Below are positions 10,635 to 20,040 of a DNA stretch of 39,716 nucleotides, piece after piece. Position 1 is the first letter of the stretch; every line of letters starts with the position of its first letter. This DNA comes from Streptosporangiaceae bacterium (GTDB lineage Bacteria; Actinomycetota; Actinomycetes; Streptosporangiales; Streptosporangiaceae). Location: assembly GCA_030038015.1 (NCBI GenBank), contig JASHPR010000514.1:1-39716 (forward strand). The letters are read 5' to 3'. The notes under the pieces were generated by a model. It had not been told where the DNA came from. It did no database searches and worked only from the letters and a program-made list of their open reading frames with translations. The position numbers were made by a program, and so were the translations under genes.

Positions 10635-11960
10635 TCAGTCGGCTGGGCCATTCGTGAGGGTCACCGTGGAGGTCTGGGTCTGGCCGGACTGGTTCGTCCA
10701 GGAGATGCTGACCTTGCCGCCGGGGCGGTACTGCTCGATCACCGACTGGAGGCCGGCCGGGGACGACACGGCGTGGCCGCCGACCGAGTCGATCACGTCG
10801 CCCGCGGACAGGCCGGCCGCGGCCGCCGGCGATCCGGAGAGGGTGCCCTCCACGGTCACGCCGCCGCCGTTCTGCTCGCCCCCGCCGAAGCCCGACATGC
10901 CGCCCAGCGGGGAGGAGTCAGCGGACGCGACTTCCACGCCGAGGAAGCCGGTGGCGCCGATGTGCACCGTGCTCGACGACGTGCCCGCCTCGATCTGGCT
11001 GGCGATGGAGAGCGCCTTGTTGATCGGGATCGCGAAGCCCTCGGTCTGCGGCTGGCCGGACGAGGACGGCGACTGCCCGTCCGGGGACTCGCCGTAGGGC
11101 GGCTGGCCGTAGGGCGACTGCCCGTCCGGCGACTGGCCGTAGGGGGACGAGAGCTCGGACGAGGTGGACGCTGCGGTGTCGATGCCGATGACCTGCCCCG
11201 CCGCGTTGACGAGCGGGCCGCCGGAGTCGCCCGGCTGGATGTCGGCGTTCGTCTCTATCATCCCGCTGAGGTTCTCCGAGGAGCCGCTGCTCTCGTCGCT
11301 GGCGGTGATCGACTGGTCCAGCGCGGTGACCGTGCCGGCGGCGGCCGACGGGGTGCCGCCCTTGCCGCCCGCGTTCCCCAGCGCGACCACGGTCTGGCCG
11401 GCCGCGACGTCTGAGGAGTTGCCGAACGACACGGTCGCCAGCCCGGACGCTCCCTCGAGCTGCAGCACCGCGATGTCGTCCGTCTTGTCGTAGCCGACGA
11501 CCATCGCGGTGTAGGTGCGGCCGTTGCCGATGTCGGTCGCCTTGATCGACGTCGCGCCGTCGATCACGTGGTTGTTGGTCAGCACCTCGCCCGATGACGT
11601 CATCACCTGGCCGGTGCCCGCCGCCTCAGCGTTCTGGTATCCCAGCGTGGAGACGATGTCGACCAGGCCCGGATCGACGCGCGTCGCGATCTGGGACGTG
11701 CTGAGCGCCGTGGCGGCGGCCGTCGTGGCTCTTCCCGCCGACGCCCCTTCGATGCCGTACAGGGCGATCGCGCCCACCGCCAGGCCGACCGTGGCAACGG
11801 TCGCCATGATGGCCAGGCGGCGGCGCCGCCGCTGGCCCGGGCCGGGGCGCTCCTCGCCCCAGCCGCCGTAACCGTTCGGAGTCCATGGCGGCGGCGGCGG
11901 ACCGGTCGGCGAGGTCTGCGGCGACTCAGCCGCGCCAGAGTGATCCTTATCCGTGCTCAT
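10635..11960 (-). CDS. HtrA/DegP-like trypsin-family serine protease with PDZ domain
   Basis: TM segment, NNHVIDGA (His), DDIAVLQL (Asp), PGDSGGPLV (Ser), C-terminal PDZ (GLSAGDVIDSVGGHAV). Start at MSTDKDHSG. Confidence 0.92.
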   Translation of the reverse strand: MSTDKDHSGAAESPQTSPTGPPPPPWTPNGYGGWGEERPGPGQRRRRRLAIMATVATVGLAVGAIALYGIEGASAGRATTAAATALSTSQIATRVDPGLVDIVSTLGYQNAEAAGTGQVMTSSGEVLTNNHVIDGATSIKATDIGNGRTYTAMVVGYDKTDDIAVLQLEGASGLATVSFGNSSDVAAGQTVVALGNAGGKGGTPSAAAGTVTALDQSITASDESSGSSENLSGMIETNADIQPGDSGGPLVNAAGQVIGIDTAASTSSELSSPYGQSPDGQSPYGQPPYGESPDGQSPSSSGQPQTEGFAIPINKALSIASQIEAGTSSSTVHIGATGFLGVEVASADSSPLGGMSGFGGGEQNGGGVTVEGTLSGSPAAAAGLSAGDVIDSVGGHAVSSPAGLQSVIEQYRPGGKVSISWTNQSGQTQTSTVTLTNGPAD

Positions 11961-12129
11961 GAAAGGCACTTCCCTCGGTCGTCCGTGATGTTGCCGTCGA
12001 TTCGATGGTCGGTCTCCGGCCTGAAGAGAAACGCTGAAGATTCGCTGAGGAACCCCTGAGGGCATGGAGGGCCGACAGGTGCTCAGCGGGCATTCAGGAA
12101 TCAGTCGGCAAGTGGTCAGTTCCGGGCCG

Positions 12130-12810
12130 TCAGATACCCCTGGGGATCCGCATCAGCAGGAACTCGTCAACCAGCTTCGGCGGCGTCGAGCCTGGCCGGC
12201 CGAGGATCGCCGGGAGGTCGCTCACCTGGGCCGACAGCCGGGCGGCCAGCCCGTCCAGGGCGGCGGCCGACAGCCGGAGCAGCCGGACGTACGCCGCGGC
12301 GCCGCCCGGCTTCCCGAACGAGAGCCGAATGGGCTCGTCCCACGGCGGGAACACCAGCGGCCTGACCGCGAACAGCAGCTTCCCGGCGGCCGTGTCGCCG
12401 AACGCGACGTCAACGTCCCTGCCGTGAACGTTGCGGCGTGCCGCCGGTGCGGCCCGCAGCGCCGCATAGGCCTGCCCGGCCGAGGCCAGCTCGGCCTCGC
12501 TCAGGCCGGTCAGCGTGGCTTGCTCACCCGGCAGGCGCGCCGCCCAGCCGGCCCACCACACCCGGAGCGCCTCGTCGGTCCGCTCGGTGTCGGCCCGGCG
12601 GAGATGCCGGCATCCCCACGCGCGGAGCCAGGTGATCGCCGCGGCGCGGTGCGCCTCGGCGCCCAGGTTGAGGTGGGCGCCGGTCGCATCCAGCAGCCGC
12701 CGGGTCGCGGAATCTGGCCCAGCGGCCGCGCCGAACGCGGCCAGGTCCGCGGCGATGTCGCCCGGGCTCATGTTCAGCCGGAGATCATCCAGAAGCGCAG
12801 GGCCCGTGAC
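12130..12810 (-). CDS. Hypothetical protein, last gene of SPFH/AIM24 operon
   Basis: Long ORF directly downstream of AIM24; GTG (12810) or ATG (12771) start is uncertain. Confidence 0.6.
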   Translation of the reverse strand, partial: VTGPALLDDLRLNMSPGDIAADLAAFGAAAGPDSATRRLLDATGAHLNLGAEAHRAAAITWLRAWGCRHLRRADTERTDEALRVWWAGWAARLPGEQATLTGLSEAELASAGQAYAALRAAPAARRNVHGRDVDVAFGDTAAGKLLFAVRPLVFPPWDEPIRLSFGKPGGAAAYVRLLRLSAAALDGLAARLSAQVSDLPAILGRPGSTPPKLVDEFLLMRIPRGI

Positions 12811-12856
12811 ACCCTGGCTCGCCGGCCCGCGCCGCGCGCCGGGCGGGGTGCGGCTG

Positions 12857-13747
12857 CTACCAGACCTGGGTGGTGGCGCTGGAGCACCTGACAACCTGGC
12901 CGACCATCTCCGGGCGCTCGAACACCGACTGGATCGCGACCCGGCCCGGGCCGTGCAGCACCAGCCACACCGACTTTGCCTGCCACCGGGCCGAACTGAA
13001 CCAGTAGGCCCCGTGCGGGTACTCGAAGTGGAGCGTCATCCGCACCGTGGGGTCCTTCCAGATCAGCCCGCTCGGCTGGATCAGGATCCGCTCGCCGGGC
13101 GCCAGGTCGCGGATGAACGTGTTCCCGGGCGCGTGCAGCAGCATGAGGCCGGGCCCGCCCTGCGCCCAGAACCGGTCCATGGTCCGGCCCAGCGGGTAGT
13201 GGTACTCCTGGTCGTCGCCCTTCTGCGTGGAGAACCAGATTCCGGAGTTCTCCCACTGGTAGTTGATGTTCCCCGTCGCCACGAGGAACCGGTGCTCGAC
13301 CACGTCAACGGCCTGGTTGTGCTGCAGCGGCACGGCCAGGGTCTCGCCGGGCGCGTCGGCGCTGAACGCGATGTGCCCCGGGCCGCGGGCGGTCATCATG
13401 ATCAGCGGCATGCCGGCCAGCACCCGGTTCCAGCCGGCCGCCATCCGCATGGTGTCCAGCCGCACCCGCGGCTCGGTGTGCAGCAGCACGTGGTGCGAGA
13501 AATAGACCCAGTCGTCGTCGTGCAGGTTCATCTCGGCCACGGGAACGTACGTGCCCACGATCTGGCAGGTGGAGCGGCTGAAGTGCAGCCGGGCCATGTC
13601 CCGGATCGGCGGCTGCTCGGCCCACCCGGAGTCGGAGGTGCGCTCCCGCACGTCGACCGGGGCGCCGCAGTGCGGGCAGGTGCCGCTGGACCCGTCGCTG
13701 GGGATGCGGCAGTAGGGGCACGTGTAGGTGGCAGTCGGTGTCGCCAT
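12857..13747 (-). CDS. AIM24 family protein with N-terminal zinc ribbon
   Basis: YTCPYCRIPSDGSSGTCPHCGAPVDV followed by AIM24-like GPGHIAFSADAPGETLAVPL and GGPGLMLLHAPGNTFIRDLAPGERILIQPSGLIWKD. Confidence 0.85.
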   Translation of the reverse strand: MATPTATYTCPYCRIPSDGSSGTCPHCGAPVDVRERTSDSGWAEQPPIRDMARLHFSRSTCQIVGTYVPVAEMNLHDDDWVYFSHHVLLHTEPRVRLDTMRMAAGWNRVLAGMPLIMMTARGPGHIAFSADAPGETLAVPLQHNQAVDVVEHRFLVATGNINYQWENSGIWFSTQKGDDQEYHYPLGRTMDRFWAQGGPGLMLLHAPGNTFIRDLAPGERILIQPSGLIWKDPTVRMTLHFEYPHGAYWFSSARWQAKSVWLVLHGPGRVAIQSVFERPEMVGQVVRCSSATTQVW

Positions 13748-13753
13748 GGCGGC

Positions 13754-14554
13754 CTACTCGGATCCGTGGTGGACGTACATGGACTGGATGCCGACCCGGC
13801 CAGGGCCGGTCATCTCGGCCAGGTACATGTTGTGGCTGCCCATCATGCCGGTCCGCATGCTCTGCCTGACCGTGTTCATGATCACCGAGGAGTCCTTGTA
13901 CAGGAAGCCGCCGGGCTCGATGAGGATCTTCTCGCCGGGCTGCAGCGTCTTCTGGAACACGTTGCCGTACCCGTGCAGCAGCAGCAGCCCCGGCTGGTTC
14001 TGCGTGATGAACCGGTCCAGGTACATGCCCTCGCCGCCGTGCAGCACGTTGGCCAGTCCCTTGATCCGCACGAACGAGTAGTTCAGCGAGTGCGTCCCGG
14101 CGAGGAAGGCGTGCTCGCGCACGTCGAGCTCCATCGACGGGTGCAGCGGCAGCACCACGACCTCGCCCGCGGCGTCCCGGGAGAACGCGATCCGGCCGGG
14201 CCCGTGCGCGATGGACAGCACGTGCGGCATGCCGCCCAGCATGCGCTTCATGCCGCCGCTGGTGTTCATGGCCGACATCGGCACGCCGGGCTCCTTCCAC
14301 AGCATCACGTGGTGCTCGAAGAAGACCGCGTCGCCCTGCGCCAGCGCCATCTCGGCCACGGGCACCAGCTCGCCCTCGATCTGGCAGGTGGAGTTGGAGA
14401 ACCGGAACTCGGTCATGTCCCGCAGCCGCGGCGCCTCGGCCCAGCCGGAGTCGGACACGAGGTTCCGCTTGTCGAGCGGTGCGCCGCAGGTGAAGCAGCT
14501 TGTTCGGTCAGGCTCGTTCTGAGCCTTGCACCACTGGCACTCAATCCTGTCCAT
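13754..14554 (-). CDS. AIM24 family protein with N-terminal zinc ribbon (paralogue)
   Basis: MDRIECQWCKAQNEPDRTSCFTCGAPLDKRN then GPGRIAFSRDAAGEVVVLPL and QPGEKILIEPGGFLYKD; similar to the adjacent gene. Confidence 0.87.
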   Translation of the reverse strand: MDRIECQWCKAQNEPDRTSCFTCGAPLDKRNLVSDSGWAEAPRLRDMTEFRFSNSTCQIEGELVPVAEMALAQGDAVFFEHHVMLWKEPGVPMSAMNTSGGMKRMLGGMPHVLSIAHGPGRIAFSRDAAGEVVVLPLHPSMELDVREHAFLAGTHSLNYSFVRIKGLANVLHGGEGMYLDRFITQNQPGLLLLHGYGNVFQKTLQPGEKILIEPGGFLYKDSSVIMNTVRQSMRTGMMGSHNMYLAEMTGPGRVGIQSMYVHHGSE

Positions 14555-14654
14555 CCGGACACGCCTTTCTTTGAACGCGACGCCGCCGGGCTGGCCGCGT
14601 GCGGACGGGCCGGTGTGGCCCGGGGGGTTAGCGAGAGCCTGACCGTCGCGGCGG

Positions 14655-15854
14655 TTACGAGGCTGGCGGGTTCGCCGGAGTTCCGCACTCGGCGCAGAAC
14701 TTCGCCGTCGGGGCCAGGCTCGCATTGCAGTTCGTGCAGTGCTTCTGCGTGGCCGTCCCGCACTCGGGGCAGAACTTCGAGCCCACCTGCACCGGGCTGT
14801 GGCAGTTGCCGCACTCTGTCATGCCTGCGGGCGCCGTCCCTGCCGGGGCCTGGGCCGGCACCTGGGCCGGCACCTGCGCGGGCGGCGGCGCCTGCGCGGG
14901 CGGCGGCGCCTGCGCGGGCGGCGGCGCCTGCTGCTGCGGCGGCTGGGTGAAGCCGGGCCCGCCGCCCGCGAACCCGGGACCGGGCGGCGGCGGGTTGTAC
15001 GGGGCCTGGGCGGGCGCCTGCATCATCTGGCCGGCCAGGCCCATGCCCGCCCCGAAGAACATCGGGGTGACGCCCTCGCCGCCCTTGGCCATGCCCTCGC
15101 CGGCGCCCTGCAGCGCCTCGGCCTGGGCCGCCTGCAGGAAACCGCCGGCCAGCCTGCTGTAGGCGGTGTCCCCGGCCAGCTTCTTCAGCCGCGCGTTGTC
15201 GTCGTCGTCCAGGTTGATGTCCAGGTTGCCGAGCCTGGTGATGGAGATCCCGTAGTCGGTAAGCTCCCTGTCGGCCGCCTGCTTGGCCGCCAGCTCGATC
15301 TCCGGGGTGTGCACGGACAGGCCGAGGATCGGCCACGCGCCCGACATGAGCTGCGTGGTGACCGCGGTACGGGTGACCTTCAGCAGCTGCTGGGTGACCC
15401 AGGCCGTGATCGCGTCGTTGTTGGTCACGTCCACGGTGCCGACCAGGTTGAGGAGCAGCTTGGGCGCGTCGATGACCCGCAGTGCGAACTCGCCGAACGT
15501 CCGCAGCGTGACGATCAGGCCGGTCTGCGGGTCCTGCACCTCGTCCAGCCGGCCGCCGAACCGCAGGTTCGGGAAGTCCCGGATGCCGACGAAGTAGAGC
15601 TCGGCCTTGAACGCGTTGCTGTTGGTGGCCCAGTCGACGAACATGCCGAGGAACGGGAGTTCCTTGGCGTCGAGCTGATGGTGGCCGCTGAGCAGCGTCC
15701 CCATGACCTGCCCCTGGCTCATGAAAACCGCGACGGCATCCGGCTCGACGATGCAGCGCGTGAACTTCCGGATGTTGTGGTCGGGCCACTTGTAGACGAT
15801 CTGGCCCTTGGAGGTGTCTGGCGCCGCGATGAACTCGCGGCCGAGGAGTGCCAT
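14655..15854 (-). CDS. SPFH domain protein with C-terminal double zinc ribbon
   Basis: MALLGREFIAAPDTSKGQIVYKWPDHNIRKFT, SPFH-like body, Pro/Ala/Gln linker, C-terminal CGNCHSPVQVGSKFCPECG and CTNCNASLAPTAKFCAECG. Confidence 0.87.
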   Translation of the reverse strand: MALLGREFIAAPDTSKGQIVYKWPDHNIRKFTRCIVEPDAVAVFMSQGQVMGTLLSGHHQLDAKELPFLGMFVDWATNSNAFKAELYFVGIRDFPNLRFGGRLDEVQDPQTGLIVTLRTFGEFALRVIDAPKLLLNLVGTVDVTNNDAITAWVTQQLLKVTRTAVTTQLMSGAWPILGLSVHTPEIELAAKQAADRELTDYGISITRLGNLDINLDDDDNARLKKLAGDTAYSRLAGGFLQAAQAEALQGAGEGMAKGGEGVTPMFFGAGMGLAGQMMQAPAQAPYNPPPPGPGFAGGGPGFTQPPQQQAPPPAQAPPPAQAPPPAQVPAQVPAQAPAGTAPAGMTECGNCHSPVQVGSKFCPECGTATQKHCTNCNASLAPTAKFCAECGTPANPPAS

Positions 15855-16066
15855 CGAAATGCCCCCTGAAATGGAGTATGACCCTCACTGCCTGAGCGAA
15901 TCATACGACTCGGAGAGGGCCAGCATGCCAGAGCCGACCAGGTCCGGCGCTCGCGCTAGGGCGGGAACTGGGACGCCCCCTAGGCGGCGGATCCCAGGCG
16001 CATCGCTGGAGCTCTGCCGTCGCTGCTGCGACGTCAGTGCGGCGCCGAGTTCCCCGGGCCACGGTT

Positions 16067-18457
16067 CTACGTGTCGTCGAGCCGCTCCCGCAGGCGGCGC
16101 AGCCGGTCCGGCCGCTCGGCGGCGAACCGCTCCAGCGCGGCCAGGATGTGCGCCCGGTCGAGGTGCGCCTCCTCGATCACCTCGTCCACGCTGCCGCCGG
16201 TGCGCCACCGGTCGTCCCAGTCGGGCGACAGCGAGTACTCACGGACCAGCGGGTCGTCCGCCCAGTCCTGCATCAGCTTGAACGCGCCGTTGGTGATCAC
16301 CATGGCGTCCAGCCGGCCGGCCGGGCCGACCACGGCCCGCCGGTACGCGTCGGGCTGGCGGGCGAAAAGCTGCGGGCTCACCGCGGCGACGATCTTCACG
16401 TTGATGCCGCGGGCGTCGAGTTCCGGCAGCACGCTGACCAGGTTCTGCGTCGGCATGGTGCCGCGCACGTACACGGTCCCGCCCCGGGGCTGGCCGGGCC
16501 GGTAGTCCCGGAGCACGTACGCGCCGCGCGCGGCCTCGAGGTGGGAGGGGATGCCCAGCGCCTCCCGGTCGGGTATCTCCACCGGCGGGCGGGTCAGGTG
16601 CAGCGCCACGATCGGCACGTCCAGCGAGAACGCCGCGCCGAGCAGCACCGGCACCTCGTTGTACTCCCACGGGTGGAGGTCGATCACGTGCCCGGCCGGG
16701 AACAGCTGGGTCACGCCGATCGAGAAGATGCCGAAGTGGGTGCGGGAGTCCTCGGCGGTCTCCGGCCCGGAGTGGCCGGCGATCCACAGCACCTTGCCGA
16801 CCTTGAGCTCGCAGTCCTGGGCCAGCTGGCTGAACAGCCGCATCTCCCCGTACTTGAGGTAGGAGAACGAGCCGTAGGTCGAGGTCGCGCCCCAGAACCC
16901 GTCGAACTCCGAGAACGGGTCGGCGGCCAGGTTGACCGTGGCCAGCCCGCACACCAGGCCGGAGTTCGAGAACTCGGTGATCTCGGTCGGCAGCAGCGCG
17001 CCGAACGGGTTCCCGGTCCGCTCGTACCACCCGGTGCCCGGCGAGCCGTCGAAGTCCTGGCCGAACCCCGCGATGTTCGTCGACTCGGCCAGGTCGGCCG
17101 ACGCCGCGATGAACAGCGGCCTGCCGTAGTCGCGCAGCGCGAGCGAGTTCACGTACGCGCCCCACGCCGCCAGGCCCGCCCGGTTCGGCGCCTTCTCGCC
17201 CGGCTTCTTCCACATGCTGTCCGGGTACGCGGCGACGTCGAAGATCCGCCGGTCGCCGAACACCTCGGCGGAGCGCTTGCCGAGCCGGAAGCCGTCGACC
17301 TCGTCCGGCACCGTGCGCCCGATGGCGGCCAGCCGGTCAGACAGCCACGTGACGAGGCTGTCGTCACGTTCAAGGACACTCATCGCCGTCCGCAGGTTCG
17401 CTTCGGCCTGCGCCGCCGTAGCCTCAGGGGCGGCCGGCGCCGGGGAGTCCACGCCCTGGTACTCGACCCCGTACCGCTGCATGAACCGCTTGCGGACCGC
17501 CCAGAACTGCTTGGCGTTCATCGGCCAGGCCGTGCCGTGGCTGGCCGCGTCGACCTTGCCGTAGCCGCGGCCCTTCTGGGTGACGAACCAGGCCATGGTC
17601 GGCACGTGACCAGGGTCAGGGTCGCCGCCGCACGCCGCGTCCAGCACGGTCTGGGTGACCGGGCCCCACTCCATGCCCTGCTCGGTGCCGGTGACCCGCC
17701 AGCCATAGGGCAGGAACCAGTCGACCGGTGTCCCGGCGACCACGCTGGAGGCCGGGCGCGGGTCGATGCCGAAGTCGTTCCAGTCGACCATGAACACCAG
17801 GTTGTCCAGGCCCAGGCCCCAGGCCATGTTCTTGACCTCGTGCGCCGAGCCCGGGGTGAGCCCGCCCTCGCCCTCGAACACGAACACCTTGACCTCGCCG
17901 GCCCCGGCGAGCTTCAGCGCCAGCGCCTCGCCGGCCGCCGGCGGCATGCCGTGCCCGGACGGGCCGGTGTTGAACTTCAGGAACAGCGTCCGGCCTTCCA
18001 TCTCGGCGTGCCCCGGCAGCCCGCCGTTGCGGCGCAGCTTCAGCAGCCACTCCCAGGTCAGCGCCCAGCGGCCGTCGTCGGGGAACGCGAACTCCGGGTC
18101 CCCGGTGCGCTGGTGCCGCTGCCGGACCGCCTCGTTCAGCACCGCGAGCGTCGCGTACACCAGCGGCACGGTGTGCCCGGCGGAGAGCACGAACCGGTCG
18201 CCGAACCGGCGCCACGGCCGGAGCACGTCCCAGCGCATCGCGCCGGACAGCAGCAGCGCCAGCATCATGTGCACCTTGGACCGCGACCCGCCGGGGTGCC
18301 CGCTCTGCCGGTAGTTCAGCGACAGGTCGATGCACTCGTCGACGAGGTCCTTGACGATCTCGTAGCGGGCGAAGTCCGGCTCGGCCGCGGCAAACAGCCG
18401 CGCGGCGTCGAACTCGCCGCCGGACCGAGCGATCAGCGTCGACCGATCGGAAGTCAC
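16067..18457 (-). CDS. Transketolase-like thiamine-diphosphate enzyme (796 aa, atypical)
   Basis: SGHPGGSRSKVHMMLALLLSG, FNTGPSGHGMPPAAGEALALKLAG, EGEGGLTPGSAHEVKNMAWGLGLDNLVFMVDWNDFGID, WIAGHSGPETAEDSRTHFGIF. Confidence 0.8.
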   Translation of the reverse strand: MTSDRSTLIARSGGEFDAARLFAAAEPDFARYEIVKDLVDECIDLSLNYRQSGHPGGSRSKVHMMLALLLSGAMRWDVLRPWRRFGDRFVLSAGHTVPLVYATLAVLNEAVRQRHQRTGDPEFAFPDDGRWALTWEWLLKLRRNGGLPGHAEMEGRTLFLKFNTGPSGHGMPPAAGEALALKLAGAGEVKVFVFEGEGGLTPGSAHEVKNMAWGLGLDNLVFMVDWNDFGIDPRPASSVVAGTPVDWFLPYGWRVTGTEQGMEWGPVTQTVLDAACGGDPDPGHVPTMAWFVTQKGRGYGKVDAASHGTAWPMNAKQFWAVRKRFMQRYGVEYQGVDSPAPAAPEATAAQAEANLRTAMSVLERDDSLVTWLSDRLAAIGRTVPDEVDGFRLGKRSAEVFGDRRIFDVAAYPDSMWKKPGEKAPNRAGLAAWGAYVNSLALRDYGRPLFIAASADLAESTNIAGFGQDFDGSPGTGWYERTGNPFGALLPTEITEFSNSGLVCGLATVNLAADPFSEFDGFWGATSTYGSFSYLKYGEMRLFSQLAQDCELKVGKVLWIAGHSGPETAEDSRTHFGIFSIGVTQLFPAGHVIDLHPWEYNEVPVLLGAAFSLDVPIVALHLTRPPVEIPDREALGIPSHLEAARGAYVLRDYRPGQPRGGTVYVRGTMPTQNLVSVLPELDARGINVKIVAAVSPQLFARQPDAYRRAVVGPAGRLDAMVITNGAFKLMQDWADDPLVREYSLSPDWDDRWRTGGSVDEVIEEAHLDRAHILAALERFAAERPDRLRRLRERLDDT

Positions 18458-18616
18458 TCCATCCCCCTCACCTGCGGTGCCTCACGGATTCTAAGGCTGA
18501 CGTGTCGCCGGCCCCGCGGCAAGAGTCGGCCGCAACCGGATCACACTGTGGAACTTCCGGCCTTACCGCAGATCAGGCCCTTACCGCCGATCATTCGCGG
18601 CCGTATCATCGGGGCC

Positions 18617-19804
18617 ATGACCGCATTCCCCCTGGCAGACCGCATGAGCATGCTCGGCACCGAGTCCGCGTTCGAGGTGCTGGCCCGGGCCAAGGCCATG
18701 GAGGCCGCCGGGAGGAAGGTCGTCCACCTGGAGATCGGCGAGCCGGACTTCCCGACCGCGGCGCACATCATCGATGCCGCGGTGGCGGCGCTGCGGGCGG
18801 GGCAGACGCACTACGTCCCGGCGCCGGGTGTCCCGCCGCTGCGCGAGGGCGTCGCCGATTTCCTTGAACGTAACGGCCGGATGCGGGTCTCGCCGGACCA
18901 GGTGATCGTCACGCCGGGCGCGAAGCCCATCATGTTCTTCACGATCCTGGCCCTCTGTGGCCCGGGCGACGAGGTGCTGTACCCGGACCCGAGCTTCCCG
19001 ATGTACGAGTCGATCACGGCGTTCGCCGGCGCGACCGGGGTGCCGATCCCGCTGCGCGAGGGCAACGAGTTCCGGATCGACACCGATGAGCTGGAGCGCC
19101 TGGTCACCGAGCGGTCCAAGCTGCTGATCATCAACTCGCCGCACAACCCGTGCGGGTCGTCGCTGACCGCGGCGGACTGCGAGGCGATCGCCGAGATCGC
19201 GATGCGGCACGACCTGACCGTGCTGTCCGACGAGGTGTACTGGGCGATCAGGTACGGCACCGGGCGGCACGTGTCCGTGCTCGACGTGGACGGCATGGCC
19301 GACCGCACGATCCTGCTCGACGGCTGGTCCAAGACCTGGGCGATGACCGGCTGGCGGCTCGGCTTCGGCGTGTTCCCGCCCGCGCTGGTCGAGCCGGTGA
19401 CCCGGCTGGTCATCAACTCTGTGTCCTGCACGTCGGCGTTCAGCCAGTACGCGGCGCTGGCGGCGCTGCAGGGGCCGTGGGAACCGGTCGCGGAGATGGT
19501 CGCCGAGTTCCGCCGGCGGCGCGACGTGATCGTGGCGGGGCTGAATTCCATCCCGGGGATCTCGTGCGTGGAGCCGCAGGGCGCGTTCTACGTGTTCCCG
19601 AACATCACGGGGACCGGGCTGACCTCAGGCGAGCTGGCGGCCCGGCTGCTGGCCGACGCCGGGGTCGCCGCGCTGGCCGGGACCGCGTTCGGCAGGTTCG
19701 GCGAGGGGTTCATGCGCTTCTCCTACGCCAACTCGGTCGAGAACATCAACCTGGCGCTGGACGCCGTCCGCGCGAACCTGGCCGAGAGCGTCACCCCAGC
19801 CTGA
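18617..19804 (+). CDS. Class I/II PLP-dependent aminotransferase
   Basis: LEIGEPDFPTAAHI, INSPHNPCGSSL, DGWSKTWAMTGWRLGF (PLP Lys). The long upstream extension of this ORF is antisense to the transketolase gene. Confidence 0.9.
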   Translation: MTAFPLADRMSMLGTESAFEVLARAKAMEAAGRKVVHLEIGEPDFPTAAHIIDAAVAALRAGQTHYVPAPGVPPLREGVADFLERNGRMRVSPDQVIVTPGAKPIMFFTILALCGPGDEVLYPDPSFPMYESITAFAGATGVPIPLREGNEFRIDTDELERLVTERSKLLIINSPHNPCGSSLTAADCEAIAEIAMRHDLTVLSDEVYWAIRYGTGRHVSVLDVDGMADRTILLDGWSKTWAMTGWRLGFGVFPPALVEPVTRLVINSVSCTSAFSQYAALAALQGPWEPVAEMVAEFRRRRDVIVAGLNSIPGISCVEPQGAFYVFPNITGTGLTSGELAARLLADAGVAALAGTAFGRFGEGFMRFSYANSVENINLALDAVRANLAESVTPA

Positions 19805-19839
19805 GCCACCAGCCCCAGCCCGCGCACCCGGAGCCCGAG

Positions 19840-19982
19840 GGCCCCGGGAGCCCCGCCCGTGTGCGGGGAGCCCGGCCCGTGTGGCGGGGAGCCCCGCCCG
19901 CGTGGCGGGGAGCCCGGCCCGCGTGGCGGGGAGCCCGGCCCGGGTGCGGGGAGCCCGGCTCGCGTGGCGGGAGCCCAGCAAC
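19840..19982. repeat. GC-rich tandem array, unit about 20-21 bp (GTGGCGGGGAGCCCGGCCCGC), about 6-7 copies
   Basis: Successive units at 19861, 19881, 19902, 19923, 19944 and 19964, 20-21 bp each with few substitutions. Confidence 0.9.
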
Positions 19983-20040
19983 GGTGTCGTGGACTCCTTG
20001 CTGTTGCTCTATGAACAGTAAGGACTCCACGACACCATTG
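19979..20040. repeat. Long imperfect inverted repeat (hairpin element E1)
   Basis: Arms 19979-20005 and 20014-20040, 24/27 complementary, 8-nt loop GCTCTATG. Abuts the tandem array. Confidence 0.9.

Noticed and set aside
14850-14935. GC-rich 18-bp repeats as a separate regulatory element
   Set aside because: They are in-frame and encode the APPPAQ linker of the SPFH protein.
12515-14950. 811-aa plus-strand ORF
   Set aside because: Antisense to the AIM24/SPFH operon; composition is a shadow translation with no domain.
16037-18616. Long N-terminal extension of the aminotransferase ORF
   Set aside because: Antisense to the transketolase-like gene; conserved aminotransferase begins at 18617.
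19861-19982. CRISPR-like repeats
   Set aside because: Head-to-tail 20-21 bp units with no spacers; a tandem array rather than CRISPR.
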